From Aegilops tauschii subsp. strangulata (lineage: Eukaryota; Streptophyta; Magnoliopsida; Poales; Poaceae): a DNA stretch of 64,000 bases. A program made the translations under genes and the position numbers. Location of the stretch: NCBI RefSeq assembly GCF_002575655.3, contig NC_053035.3:87941322-88005321 (forward strand), in the 5' to 3' direction. Below, piece after piece: positions 24,966 to 36,540 of the stretch (position 1 is its first letter; each line of letters opens with the position of its first letter). Below the pieces are notes generated by a model that was not told where the DNA came from, did not search any database, and worked only from the letters and a program-made list of their open reading frames with translations.

Positions 24966-27900
24966 CATGCTTTACGGCTTAGAATCGGGACTTCAACGAT
25001 GTTTTGAATGTCATGGAGCATATGAGATGTTCCAGGAGTTGAAGTTAATATTTCAAGCAAATGCCCGGATTGAGAGCTATGAAGTCTCCAATAAGTTCTA
25101 CAGCTGCAAGATGGAGGAGAATAGTTCTGTCAGTGAGCATATACTCAAAATGTCTGGGTATAACAATCACTTGATTCAACTGGGAGTTAATCTTCCGGAT
25201 GATAGAGTCATTGACAGAATTCTTCAATCACTGCCACCAAGCTACAAGAGCTTCGTGATGAACTATAATATGCAAGGGATGGATAAGACAATTCCCGAGC
25301 TCTTCGCGATGCTAAAGGCTGCGGAGGTAGAAATCAAGAAGGAGCATCAAGTGTTGATGGTCAACAAGACCACCAGTTTCAAGAAAAAGGGTAAGGGGAA
25401 GAAGGGGAACTTCAAGAAGAACGGCAAGCAAATTGCTGCTCAAGTGAAGAAGCCCAAGTCTGGACCTAAGCCTGAGACTGAGTGCTTCTACTACAAAGGG
25501 AGTGGTCACTGGAAGCGGAACTGCCCCAAGTATTTGGCGGATAAGAAGGATGGCAAGGTGAACAAAGGTATATGTGATATACATGTTATTTATGTGTACC
25601 TTACTAATGCTCGCAGTAGCACCTGGGTATTTGATACTGGTTTTGTTGCTAATATTTGCAACTTGAAACAGGGACTACGGATTAAGCGAAGATTGGCTAA
25701 GGACGAGGTGACGATGCGCGTGGGAAATGGTTCCAAAGTCGATGTGATCGCGGTCGGCACGCTACCTCTACATCTACCTTTGGGATTTGTTTTAGACCTA
25801 AATAATTGTTATTTGGTGCTAGCGTTGAGCATGAACATTATATCTGGATCTTGTTTGATGCGAGACGGTTATTCATTTAAATTAGAGAATAATGGTTGTT
25901 CTATTTATATAAGTAATATCTTTTATGGTCATGCACCCTTGAAGAGTGGTCTATTTATATTGAATCTTGATAGTAGTGATACACATATTCATAATATTGA
26001 AGCCAAAAGATGCAGAGTTGATAATGATAGTGCAACTTATTTGTGGCACTGCCGTTTAGGTCATATTGGTGTAAAGCACATGAAGAAACTCCATTCTGAT
26101 GGACTTTTGGAATCACTTCATTATGAATCACTTGGTACTTGCGAACCATGCCTCATGGGCAAGATGACTAAAACGCCATTCTCCGGAACAATGGAGCGAG
26201 CAATAGATTTGTTGGAAATCATACATAATGATGTATGTGGTCCGATGAATGTTGAGGCTCGCGACGGGTATCGTTATTTTCTCACCTTCACAGATGATTT
26301 AAGTAGATATGGGTATATCTACTTGATGAAGCATAAGTCTCAAACATTTTAAAAGTTCAAAGAATTTCAGAGTGAAGTGGAAAAACATCGTAACAAGAAA
26401 ATAAAGTTTCTGCAATCTGATCGTGGAGGAGAATATTTGAGTTACGAGTTTGGTCTTTTGAAACAACGCGGAATACTTTCGCAACTCACGCCACCCGGAA
26501 CACCACAGCATAATGGTGTGTCCGAACATCGTAACCGTACTTTACTAGATATGGTGCGATCTATGATGTCTCTTACTGATTTACCACTATCGTTTTTGGG
26601 TTATGCTTTAGAGACGGCTACATTCACGTTAAATAGGAAACCATCTAAATCCGTTGAGACGACGCCTTATGAACTGTGGTTTGGCAAGAAAGCAAAGTTG
26701 TCGTTTCTTAAAGTTTGGGGCTGCGATGCTTATGTGAAAATGCTTCAACCTGATAAGCTCGAACCCAAATCGGAGAAATGTGTCTTCATAGGATACCCAA
26801 AGGAGACTGTTGGGTACACCTTCTATCACAGATCCGAAGGCAAGACATTCGTTGCTAAGAATGGATCCTTTCTAGAGAATGAGTTTCTCTCGAAAGAAGT
26901 GAGTGGGAGGAAACTAGAACTTGATGAGGTAATTGTACCTGCTCCCTTATTGGAAAGTAGTTCATCACATAAATTTGTTCCTGTGACTCCTACACCAATT
27001 AGTGAGGAAGCTAATGACGATGATCATGTAACTTCAGATCAAGTTACTACCGAACCTCGTAGGTCAACCAGAGTAAGATCCGCACCAGAGTTGTACGGTA
27101 ATCCTGTTCTGGAGGTCATGTTACTTGACCATGACGAACCTACGAACTATGAGGAAGCGATGATGAGCCCAGATTCCGCAAAATGGCTTGAGGCCATGAA
27201 ATCTGAGATGGGATCCATGTATGAGAACAAAGTGTGGACTTTGGTTGACTTGCCCGATGATCGGCAAGCCATCGAGAATAAATGGATCTTCAAGAAGAAG
27301 ACAGAAGCAGACGGTAATGTTACTGTCTACAAATCTCGACTTGTTGCGAAAGGTTTTTGACAAGTTCAAGGAGTTGACTACGATGAGACTTTCTCACCTG
27401 TAGCGATGCTTAAGTCTGTCCGAATCATGTTAGCAATTGCCGCATTTTATGATTATGAAATTTGGCAAATGGATGTAAAGACTGCATTCTTGAATGGATT
27501 TCTGGAAGAAGAGTTGTATATGGTGCAACCTGAAGGTTTTATCGATCCAAAGGATGCTAACAAAGTGTGCAAGCTCCAGCGATCCATCTATGGACTGGTG
27601 CAAGCATCTCAGAGTTGAAATAAACGTTTTGATAGTGTGATCAAAGCATATGGTTTTATATAGACTTTGGGAGAAGCCTGTATTTACAAGAAAGTGAGTG
27701 GGAGCTCTGTAGCATTTCTAATATTATATGTGGATGACATATTGTTGATTGGAAATGATACAAAATTTCTGGATAGCATAAAAGGATACTTGAATAAGAG
27801 TTTTTCAATGAAAGACCTCGGTGAAGCTGCTTATATATTGGGCATCAAGATCTATAGAGATAGATCAAGACGCTTAATTGGACTTTCACAAAGCACATAC

Positions 27901-28708
27901 CTTGATAAAGTTTTGAAGAAGCTCAAAATGGATCAAGCAAAGAAAGGGTTCTTGCCTGTGTTACAAGGTGTGAAGTTGAGTCAGACTCAATGCCCGACCA
28001 CTGCAGAAGATAGAGAAAATGAAAGGTGTTCCCTATGCTTCAGCCATAGGCTCTATCATGTATGCAATGCTGTGTACCAGACCTGATGTGTGCCTTGCTA
28101 TTAGTTTAGCAGGGAGATACCAAAGTAATCCAGGAGTGGATCACTGGACAGCGGTCAAGAACATCCTGAAATACCTGAAAAGGACTAAGGATATGTTTCT
28201 CGTTTATGGATGTGACAAAGAGCTCGTCATAAATGGTTACATCGATGCAAACTTTGATACCGATCCAGATGACTCTAAGTCACAAACCGGATACGTGTTT
28301 ATATTGAGCGGTGGAGCTATCAGTTGGTGCAGTTCTAAGCAAAGCGTCGTGGCGGGATCTACGTGTGAAGCGGAGTACATAGCTGCTTTGGAAGCAGCAA
28401 ATGAAGGAGTCTTGATGAAGGAGTTCATATCCGATCTAGGTGTCATACCTAGTGCATCGGCTCCAATGAAAAATCTTTTGTGACAATACTGGTGCAATTG
28501 CCTTGGAAAGGAATCCAGATTTCACAAGAGAACCAAGCACATCAAGAGATGCTTCAATTCCATCCGCGATCAAGTCAAGGAGGGAGACATAGAGATTTGC
28601 AAGATACATACGGATCTGAATGTTGCGGACCCATTGACTAAGCCTCTCTCACGAGCAAAACATGATCAGCACCAAGACTCCATGGGTGTTAGAATCATTA
28701 CTTTGTAA
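24966..28708 (+). pseudogene. Copia gag-pol, internal copy 1 (after element Y)
   Basis: The polyprotein continues from 15509. Gag has a degenerate zinc knuckle at 25483-25524 (CFYYKG..HWKRNC, with the second Cys changed to Tyr). The protease site is FDTGF near 25630, where the last residue is usually Ser. Integrase shows its zinc site (WHCRLGHIG near 26045, CEPC near 26140) and the catalytic SDRGGEY near 26417. RT has MDVKTAFLNG near 27470 and YVDD at 27727-27738. RNase H has STCEAEYIA near 28360. Stops lie at 26350, 27358, 27616 and 27661. Frameshifts lie near 28017 and 28470, and a further small deletion near 28505. The stops at 27358 and 27661 also occur in copy 2. The frame ends at TAA 28706-28708. 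It is non-functional. Confidence 0.93.
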
Positions 28709-28733
28709 TCTAGATTAAGTGCAAGTGGGAGAC

Positions 28734-30471
28734 AGAAGGAAATATGCCCTAGAGGCAATAATAAAGTTTTTATTTATATTTCCTTATATCATGATAAATG
28801 TTTATTATTCATGCTAGAATTGTATTAACCGGAAACTTAGTACATGTGTGAATACATAGACAAACAAAGTGTCACTAGTCTGCCTCTACTTGACTAGCTC
28901 ATTGAATTAAAGATGGTTAAGTTTCCTAGCCATAGACATGAGTTGTCATTTGATTAACTGGATCACATCATTAGAGAATGATGTGATTGACTTGACCCAT
29001 TACGTTAGCTTAGAATTTGATCGTTTAGTATATTGCTATTGTTTTCTTCATGACTTATACATGTTCCTATGACTATGAGATTATGCAACTCCCGAATACC
29101 GGAGGAACACTTTGTGTGCTACCAAACGTCACAACGTAACTGGGTGATTATAAAGGTGCTATACAGGGGTATCCGATGGTACTTGTTGAGTTGGCATAGA
29201 TCATGATTAGGATTTGTCACTCCGATTGTCGGAGAGGTATCTCTGGGCCCTCTCGGTAATGCACATCACTATAAGCCTTGCAAGAAATGTAACTAATGAG
29301 GTAGTTGCGGGATTATGCATTACGGAACGAGTAAAGAGACTTGCCGGTAACGAGATTTAACTAGGTATTGAGATACCGACGATCGAATCTTGGGCAAGTA
29401 CATACCGATGACAAAGGGAACAACGTATGTTCTTATGCGGTTTGACCAATAAAGATCTTCGTAGAATATGTAGGAACCAATATGAGCATCCAGGTTCCGC
29501 TATTGGTTATTGACCGGAGATGTGTCTCGGTCATGTCTACATAGTTCTCGAACCCGTAGGGTCCGCACGCTTAACGTTCGGTGACGATCGGTAATATGAA
29601 TTTATGTGTTTTGATGTACCGAAGGTAGTTCGGAGTCCCAGATATGATCATGGACATGACGAGGAGTCTCGAAATGGTCGAGACATAAAGATCATATATT
29701 GGATGACTATGTTTGGACTTCGGAAGGGTTTCGGATGAGTTCGGACAAATACCAGAGTACCGGGGGTTACGGGAACCCCCCGGGGAGTGTAATGGGCCTC
29801 ATGGGCCTTGGTGGAGAGGGGAAGGGGCGGCCAGGGCAGGCCGCGTGCCCCTCCCCCTCTAGTCCGAATTGGACAAGGAAGGGGGCGGCGCCCCCCTTTT
29901 TCCTTCCCCCTCTCTCCTTCTTCCTTCCCTCCTACTCCTACTCTTGGAAGGGGGGAATCCTACTCCCGGTGGGAGTAGGACTCCCCTTGGGGCGCGCCTA
30001 GGATGCCGGCCTCCTCCCCCTCCTCCACTCCTTTATATATGGGGGAGGGGCACCCCATAGACACACAAGTTGATCATTGATCTTTTAGCCGTGTGCGGTG
30101 CCCCCTCCACCATAATCCACCTCAGTCATATTGTAGTGGTGCTTAGGCGAAGCCCTGCATCGGTAGCTTCATCATCATCATCATCATCATCACGCCGTCG
30201 TGCTGACAGAACTCTCCCTCGAAGTTCTACTGGATCGTGAGTTCGTGGGACGTCACCGAGCTGAACGTGTGCAGATCGCGGAGGTATCGTACGTTCGGTA
30301 CTAGGATCGGTCGATCGTGAAGACGTAAGAGTACATCAACCGTGTTGTCATAACGCTTCCGCTTACGGTCTACGAGGGTACGTGGACGACACTCTCCCCT
30401 CTCATTGCTATGCATCACCTTGATCTTGCGTGTGCGTAGGAAAGTTTTTGAAATTACTACGTTCCCCAACA
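28734..30471 (+). repeat. Middle LTR of the Copia dimer
   Basis: It begins AGAAGGAAATATGCCC (first base T changed to A) after the polypurine AAGTGCAAGTGGGAGAC and ends GTTCCCCAACA. It is directly followed by GTGGCATC of the next internal region, so it serves as 3' LTR of copy 1 and 5' LTR of copy 2. Confidence 0.93.
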
Positions 30472-30479
30472 GTGGCATC

Positions 30480-31884
30480 TGATACGTCTCCAACGTATCT
30501 ACTTTTCCAAACACTTTTGCCCTTGTTTTGAACTCTAACTTGCATGATTTGAATGGAACTAACCCGGACTGACACTGTTTTCAGCAGAATTGCCATGGTG
30601 TTATCTTTGTGCAGAAACAAAAGTTCTCGGAATGACCTGAAACTTCACGGAGATTATTTTTGGAAATACTAAAAAATACTGGCGAAAGAGTCAAGGCCAG
30701 GGGGCCCACACCCTGTCCACGAGGGTGGGAGGCGCGCCTGCCACCCTAGGGCGCGCCCCCTGCCTCATGGGCCCCCTGGTGCTCCAACGACCTCAACTCC
30801 AACTCTATATATTCGTGTCCGTGGAGAAAAAATCAGAGAGAAAGATTCATCGCGTTTTACGATACGGAGCCGCCGCCAAGCCCTAAACTCTCTCAGGAGG
30901 GCTGATCTGGAGTCCGTTCGGGGCTCCGGAGAGGGGAATCCGTCACCATCGCCATCATCAACCATCCTCCATCACCAATTTCATGATGCTCACCGCCATG
31001 CGTGAGTAATTCCATCGTAGGCTTGCTGGACGGTGATGGGTTGGATGAGATTTATCATGTAATCGAGTTAGTTTTGTTAGGGTTTGATCCCTAGTATCCA
31101 TTATGTTCTGAGATTGATGTTGCTATGACTTTGCTATGCTTAGTGCTTGTCACTAGGGCCCGAGTGCCATGATTTCATATCTGAACCTATTATGTTTTCA
31201 TGAATATATGTGAGTTCTTGATCCTATCTTGCAAGTCTATAGTCACCTACTATGTGTTATGATCCGGCAACCCCGAAGTGACAATAATCGGGACCACTCC
31301 CGGTGATGACCATACTTTGAGGCGTTCATGTATTCACTATGTGTTAATGCTTTGGTCCGGTACTCTATTAAAAGGAGGCCTTAATATCCATTAGTTTCTG
31401 CTAGGACCCCGCTGCCACTGGAGGGTAGGACAAAAGATGTCATGCAAGTTCTTTTACATAAGCACGTATGACTATATTCGGAATACATGCCTACATTACA
31501 TTGATGAATTGGAGCTAGTTCTGTGTCACCCTATGTTATGACTGTTACATGATGAACCACATCCGGCATAATTCTCCATCACCGATCCAATGCCTACGAG
31601 CTTTTCACATATTGTTCTTCACTTATTTACTTTTTCGTTGCTACTATTACAATCACTACAAAACCCAAAAATATTACTTTTGCTACCGTTACCGTTACTT
31701 CCATACTACTTTGCTACTAAATACTTTGCTGCAGATACTAAGTTATCCGGGTGTGGTTGAATTGACAACTCAACTGCTAATACTTGAGAATATTCTTTGG
31801 CTCCCCTTGTGCCGAATCAATAAATTTGGGTTGAATACTCTACCCTCGAAAATTGTTGTGATCCCCTATAGTTGTGGGTTATCA
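30480..31884 (+). repeat. 5' LTR of element Z
   Basis: TGATACGTCTCCAACGTATC to TGTGGGTTATCA. The promoter TATA box (CTCTATATATTC) is near 30804. Confidence 0.94.
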
Positions 31885-31895
31885 AGACTATTTTT

Positions 31896-31913
31896 TGGCG
31901 CCGTTGCCGGGGA
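31896..31913 (+). other. Primer binding site of element Z (tRNA-Asp type)
   Basis: TGGCGCCGTTGCCGGGGA is, from memory, an exact complement of the 3' end of plant tRNA-Asp. It is the best-preserved of the four Gypsy sites here. Confidence 0.85.
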
Positions 31914-31962
31914 GCATATCTCTATTCTTTGAGTCACTTGGGAATTATATCTGCTGGTCACT

Positions 31963-34733
31963 ATGAAGAACTTGAAAGACGCGAAAACAAAAATTTATCC
32001 CTCAACTACGAGGGGAGGTAAGGAACTGCCATCTAGCTCTGCACTTGATTCACCTTCTGTTTTGAGTAAGCTTACGACACCTAAACCTGCTTCTGCTATT
32101 AATTCTGATATGTCGCATGTTATTGATGATGCCACTTCTACTATGCATGATACTTATGATGAAACTACTTCTATGCTTGATACTACTGTGCCACTTGGTA
32201 AATTTCTTGATGAACAACTTGCTAGGGCTAGAGAGAATGAAATTATTGAAACTGATAACATTGATGAAAGTGATGATGAAGATTCTCCCCCTAGATATGA
32301 ATTGCCTGTTGTGCCTGAGGGTTATGTTATGGATGAAGAAACTGCTAGAGACTTTCTTGCTTGCAATGATAGAAGTGATCTTAAGAAATTATTAGCTAAG
32401 CTGAAACAAAAACTCTGAATGCTAGAATGAAATATGATCCTGCTTATGCTACTTCACCTATCTTTGTTACTCATAAGGATTATGAATTCTCTATTGATCC
32501 TGATATAATTACTTTGGTTGAATCTGATCCTTTTTATGGCTATGAATCTGAAACTGTTGTGGCACATCTCCCTAAATTAAATGATACAGCCACCCTGTTC
32601 ACTAATGATGAGAAAACTCGCTACTATTATATCCTTAAGATATTTCCATTCTCATTAAATGATGATGCTAAAATATGGTTTAATTCTCTTGATCCTGGTT
32701 GTGTGCGTAGTCCCCAGGATATGATTTACTACTTCTCTGCTAAATATTTCCCTGCTTATAAGAAACAAGCTGCCTTAAGGGAAATATATAATTTTGTGCA
32801 AATTGAAGAAGAGAGTCTCCCACAAGCTTGGGGGAGGCTTCTCCAATTACTTAATGCTTTGCCTGATCATCCCCTTAAGAAAAATGAAATACTTGATATC
32901 TCTTATAATGGACTAACCGATGCTTCCAGAGACCACCTGGATAGTTGTGCTAGTTGTCTTTTTAGGGAAAGAACTGTTGATCAAGCTGAAATTCTATTGA
33001 ATAATATGCTGACCAATGAAAATAATTGGACACTTCATGAACCAACTCCTAAGCCAACTCCGAAGAAAAGGGGTGTTCTATTTCTCAGTCCGGAAGATAT
33101 GCAAGAAGCAAAGAAATCTATGAAAGAAAAAGGTATAAAAGTTGAAGATGTTAAGAATTTACCTCATGTTGAAGAAATACATGGTCTTAATTTACCGCCT
33201 GTTGAAGAAATACATTGTCCTGATAACCCGACACAGGTAGTAAAGGTAAATTCTCGCTATAGATTTGATGAAGGTGATATTCCTCGTTATAAGTCTGCTA
33301 GCCAATGCTTAGATGAGTTTGATAATCTTATTGTCAAACAAGAAAACTTCAATGCTTATGTTGGTAGACAATTAAAACAAATCTTATATGATTGAACACT
33401 TGGGTGATTATATGTCTAGAGTTAAAGGTGAACTTAAACTCATTAGTAAACATGCTTCTATGGTTACCACTCAAGTAGAACAAGTACTTAAAGCTCAGAA
33501 TGATTTGCTCAATGAATTGAATAGTAAGAATAATGACTTTGCTGTTAGAGTTGCAACTAGAGGGGGTAAAGTGACTCAGGAACCTTTGTATCCTGAGGGC
33601 CACCCTAAGAGAATCGAGCAGGATTCTCAGAGAATTAATGTTGATGCACCTAGTCCTTCTAAAAAGAAGAAAAATAAAAATGATAGGACTTTGCATGCTT
33701 CTAGTGAACCTGTTCTTGACACACCTGAGAATCCCAATGATATTTCTATTTCTCATGCTGAAACACAATCTGGTAATGAACATGAATCTAGTGAAAATGC
33801 TAATGATGATGTTCATGTTGATGCTCAACCTAGCAATAATAATGATGTAGAGATTGAACCTGCTGTTCATCGTGATAACCCACAATCGAAGAATCAACGT
33901 TATGATTAGAGAGACTTTGTTGCCAGAAGCACGGTAAGGAAAGGGAACCTTGGGTTCAGAAACCCATGCCTTTTCCTCCTAAACCATCCAAGAAAAAGGA
34001 TGATGAGGATTTTGAGCGCTTTGCTGAAATGATTAGACCTATATTTTTGCGTATGCGTTCGACTGATATGCTCAAAATGAATCCTTATGCTAAGTATATG
34101 AAAGAAATTGTTACAAATAAAAGAAAGATACCGGAAGCTGAAATTTCCACCATGCTTGCTAATTATACTTTTAAGGGTGGAATACCAAAGAAACTTGGAG
34201 ATCCAGGAGTACCAACTATACCATGCTCCATTAAAAGAAACTATGTTAAAACTGCTTTATGCGATCTTGGAGCCGGTGTTAGTGTTATGCCTCTCTCTTT
34301 ATATCGTAGACTTGATTTGAATAAGTTGACACCTACTGAAATATCTTTGCAAATGGCCGATAAATCAACTGTTATACCTGTTGGTATTTGTGAGGATGTG
34401 CCTGTTGTGGTTGCAAATGTTACTATTTTAACGGACTTTGTTATTCTTGATATTCCCGAGGACGACAGTATGTCTATTATTCTTGGAAGACCCTTTTTGA
34501 ATACTGCAGGGGCTGTTATTGATTGCAACAAGGGCAATGTCACTTTTCATGTTAATGGTAATGAGCATAAGGTACACTTTTCGAGGAAACAACCTCATGT
34601 CCACAGTATCAATTCAATTGGAAAATTTTCATCGATTATTTTTGGAGGTTGTGAATTTCCTCTACCTAATGTCAAAAAGAAATATGATATTCTTATTGTT
34701 GGGGATGTGCATATCCCTGTTGAGGTAACATAG
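31963..34733 (+). pseudogene. Element Z gag and aspartic protease
   Basis: ATG 31963 opens the acidic N-terminal region. A 1-bp deletion near 32413 causes a stop at 32416-32418, and the Gag domain follows in the next frame (32427-33395; ILKIFPFSLNDDAKIW, YYFSAKYFPAY, LPQAWGRLLQLL). A second shift lies near 33385. A Lys-rich linker (SPSKKKKNKN) ends at TAG 33907-33909. After a -1 shift near 33925, which Y shares, the protease frame runs openly from 33966 to 34733. It has LCDLGAGVSVMP (Asp codon at 34263-34265) and SIILGRPFLNTAGAV. The 256-codon protease region has no internal stop, so this insertion is fairly young. Confidence 0.88.
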
Positions 34734-35503
34734 TGTTATTCGAAATTTCTCCGGTTCCATGTTATTCGGAATGAGTTTGTTAACAAGACTTGATCAACCT
34801 TGTTAGTGGATTCCTTTTGATGAGCATGAAATGGATGAAGTTAGAAAGCACAACCTTCTATACCCTCCATTTACTTTCTGTTATTTAGAATGAATAAAGT
34901 AAAAATATTATTTTCTGTCAGTTTTCTGAATTATCGGTGCAATAAAAAAATACCCCGAAAATATAAGTTCTCCAAATGCCCCGAAATTGAAATATGATTT
35001 TTTCTGGAATATTTGAGAATATCTGGCACTGAGAACACAGCAGGGGGAGCAGGCACCTGGCCACGAGGGTCCAGGGCGCGCTCCCCTGCCTCGTGGGCCC
35101 ATGGTGGCTCCCCTCCACTTATTCCTGCACCCACACACTCCTTCTTCCTCCCAAAAAAATCACCAACTAGCTCAAGCACGAGTTCTAGCTCATTTTGCTG
35201 CGATTTTCGATCTCCTTGCTCAAAGCACCTCTCACAAAACTGCTTTGGGGGATTGTTCCTTGGTATGTGACTCCTCCAATGGTCCAATTAGTTTTTGTTC
35301 TAGTGCTTTATTCATTGCAAATTTGTGCTGCCTAGGTGACCATGTTCTTGAGCTTGCATGTCAAATTTATATGGTCCCAAGTAGTTCTAATGCATGATAT
35401 AGTCTCTAGGCACTTGTAAGAGTAGTTGCTATCAATTTTGTTGAGTTTGGTTCACTTTTATTTGAAGTTACTAAAATTTTCAGAAATTTTCAGAGGAAGA
35501 AAT
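34734..35503 (+). other. Spacer between protease and second ORF in element Z
   Basis: No gene is seen. It is collinear with 19765-20549. A GC-rich block near 35060-35110 (GCCACGAGGGTCC..GCCTCGTGGGCCC) is an imperfect inverted repeat resembling those in the Gypsy LTR promoters. Confidence 0.5.
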
Positions 35504-36463
35504 ATGTTTAGGAAAATGTACCAAGGTGACCCTTCAAGGAAGCAAGGACTCAGGCTCGCAATGCGCGATGCCGACGATGAACCACCAAGGGACGCTCAAG
35601 TGCGGGCTTGTGAATGGCCTTCAGAGGACTTCATGGATCGAGCAGGAACCAAGGAAGAATTTAACGCATACGTGCGTAACGCTGATCTTGTGAGCTTCAA
35701 GGCAGATAAGTGCCGTCAGTACCACTATCTCACTGATTCCTTTGTGAGGAGGTTTGAATTTTCATCATCACGCAATTCTCAAACTGTCCTGTTTGATCTT
35801 TATGAAAATTCTTATACTATGGACTTAGAGGATTTTAACACTGCTTGTAAACTTCCACAATGGGGTAGTCCTAGTGAACCTCGCAAATCTGAATTTAGAG
35901 ATTTTCTTGCTAGTATAACTGTGGGGGAATCTAGAGACATAACACAAGCTACCATAGGGAGCATTCATTTTCCTGCTATACATTATTTTGCTCTCTTCAT
36001 AGGTAGGTGCATAAATGGTAAGGATGAAGCATGCCACATGTGTGTCCCTGATCTCAGTGTTCTCAGGAGTGCTGTATTAGGAGATGAACATTATAATTTC
36101 GGAGCCATTGTTGCACGTAGGTTGCATAATAATAGATTTAATGGAGATTTCTTTGGTGGAATTTATGCAACCCGTTTAGCTAATTTTCTTAATATACCCA
36201 TTCATGATTATGATATGGAATTGCCTCCTGCTTATCTAGATTTTAATGCCATGGTTCACCATCGATTTGTTGAGAGGGATGAACCGCCTCTCCAGTACCG
36301 ACTAATCTTTGACAGGAGTCACGCCGTCAATATTGTCCTCCCTGCTCCTACTCTCTTTGACTTTCAGGCAAAGGGGAGATATTTTATAACCAGAGAGGAG
36401 GCAAACGAGTATGAGAGGAGGACGAGGCAGCTCGCCTCCAAGCTGCAGCCCACGATGCAATAG
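35504..36463 (+). CDS. Element Z second ORF, open for 319 residues (Athila ORF1-like?)
   Basis: I chose the start at ATG 35504 because the same MFRKMYQG start occurs in Y. The frame is also open upstream, to 35426. The frame ends at TAG 36461-36463. Comparison with Y suggests a small deletion near 36420 and an original C terminus about 25-30 codons longer, with NFGYPPGQPW visible downstream in another frame. The protein is soluble-looking, with conserved blocks AYVRNADL, YHYLTDSFVRRFEF, FNTACKLPQWG, ALFIGRCING, GDFFGGIYATRLANFL and FDFQAKGRYF. I see no zinc finger, protease or polymerase motif. A relation to the plant Athila ORF1 group is an inference. It may help packaging or targeting of an element that lacks RT. 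Confidence 0.65.
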   Translation: MFRKMYQGDPSRKQGLRLAMRDADDEPPRDAQVRACEWPSEDFMDRAGTKEEFNAYVRNADLVSFKADKCRQYHYLTDSFVRRFEFSSSRNSQTVLFDLYENSYTMDLEDFNTACKLPQWGSPSEPRKSEFRDFLASITVGESRDITQATIGSIHFPAIHYFALFIGRCINGKDEACHMCVPDLSVLRSAVLGDEHYNFGAIVARRLHNNRFNGDFFGGIYATRLANFLNIPIHDYDMELPPAYLDFNAMVHHRFVERDEPPLQYRLIFDRSHAVNIVLPAPTLFDFQAKGRYFITREEANEYERRTRQLASKLQPTMQ

Positions 36464-36540
36464 CCGCTGCATCTCAGTACGACCCCAGTTACAACTTCGG
36501 ATATCCGCCAGGCCAGCCGTGGCCATAGACCAACTTAGGC

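Noticed and set aside
33940..33946. AAAGGGA as a slippery heptamer for programmed -1 frameshifting between gag and protease in Z (also in Y near 18971)
   Set aside because: The heptamer is not in the right phase relative to the upstream frame in either copy, and Z has a stop before it.
35013..35397. Short frames upstream of the second ORF in Z as an extra exon
   Set aside because: They lie in a GC-rich promoter-like block and are not collinear as protein with Y.
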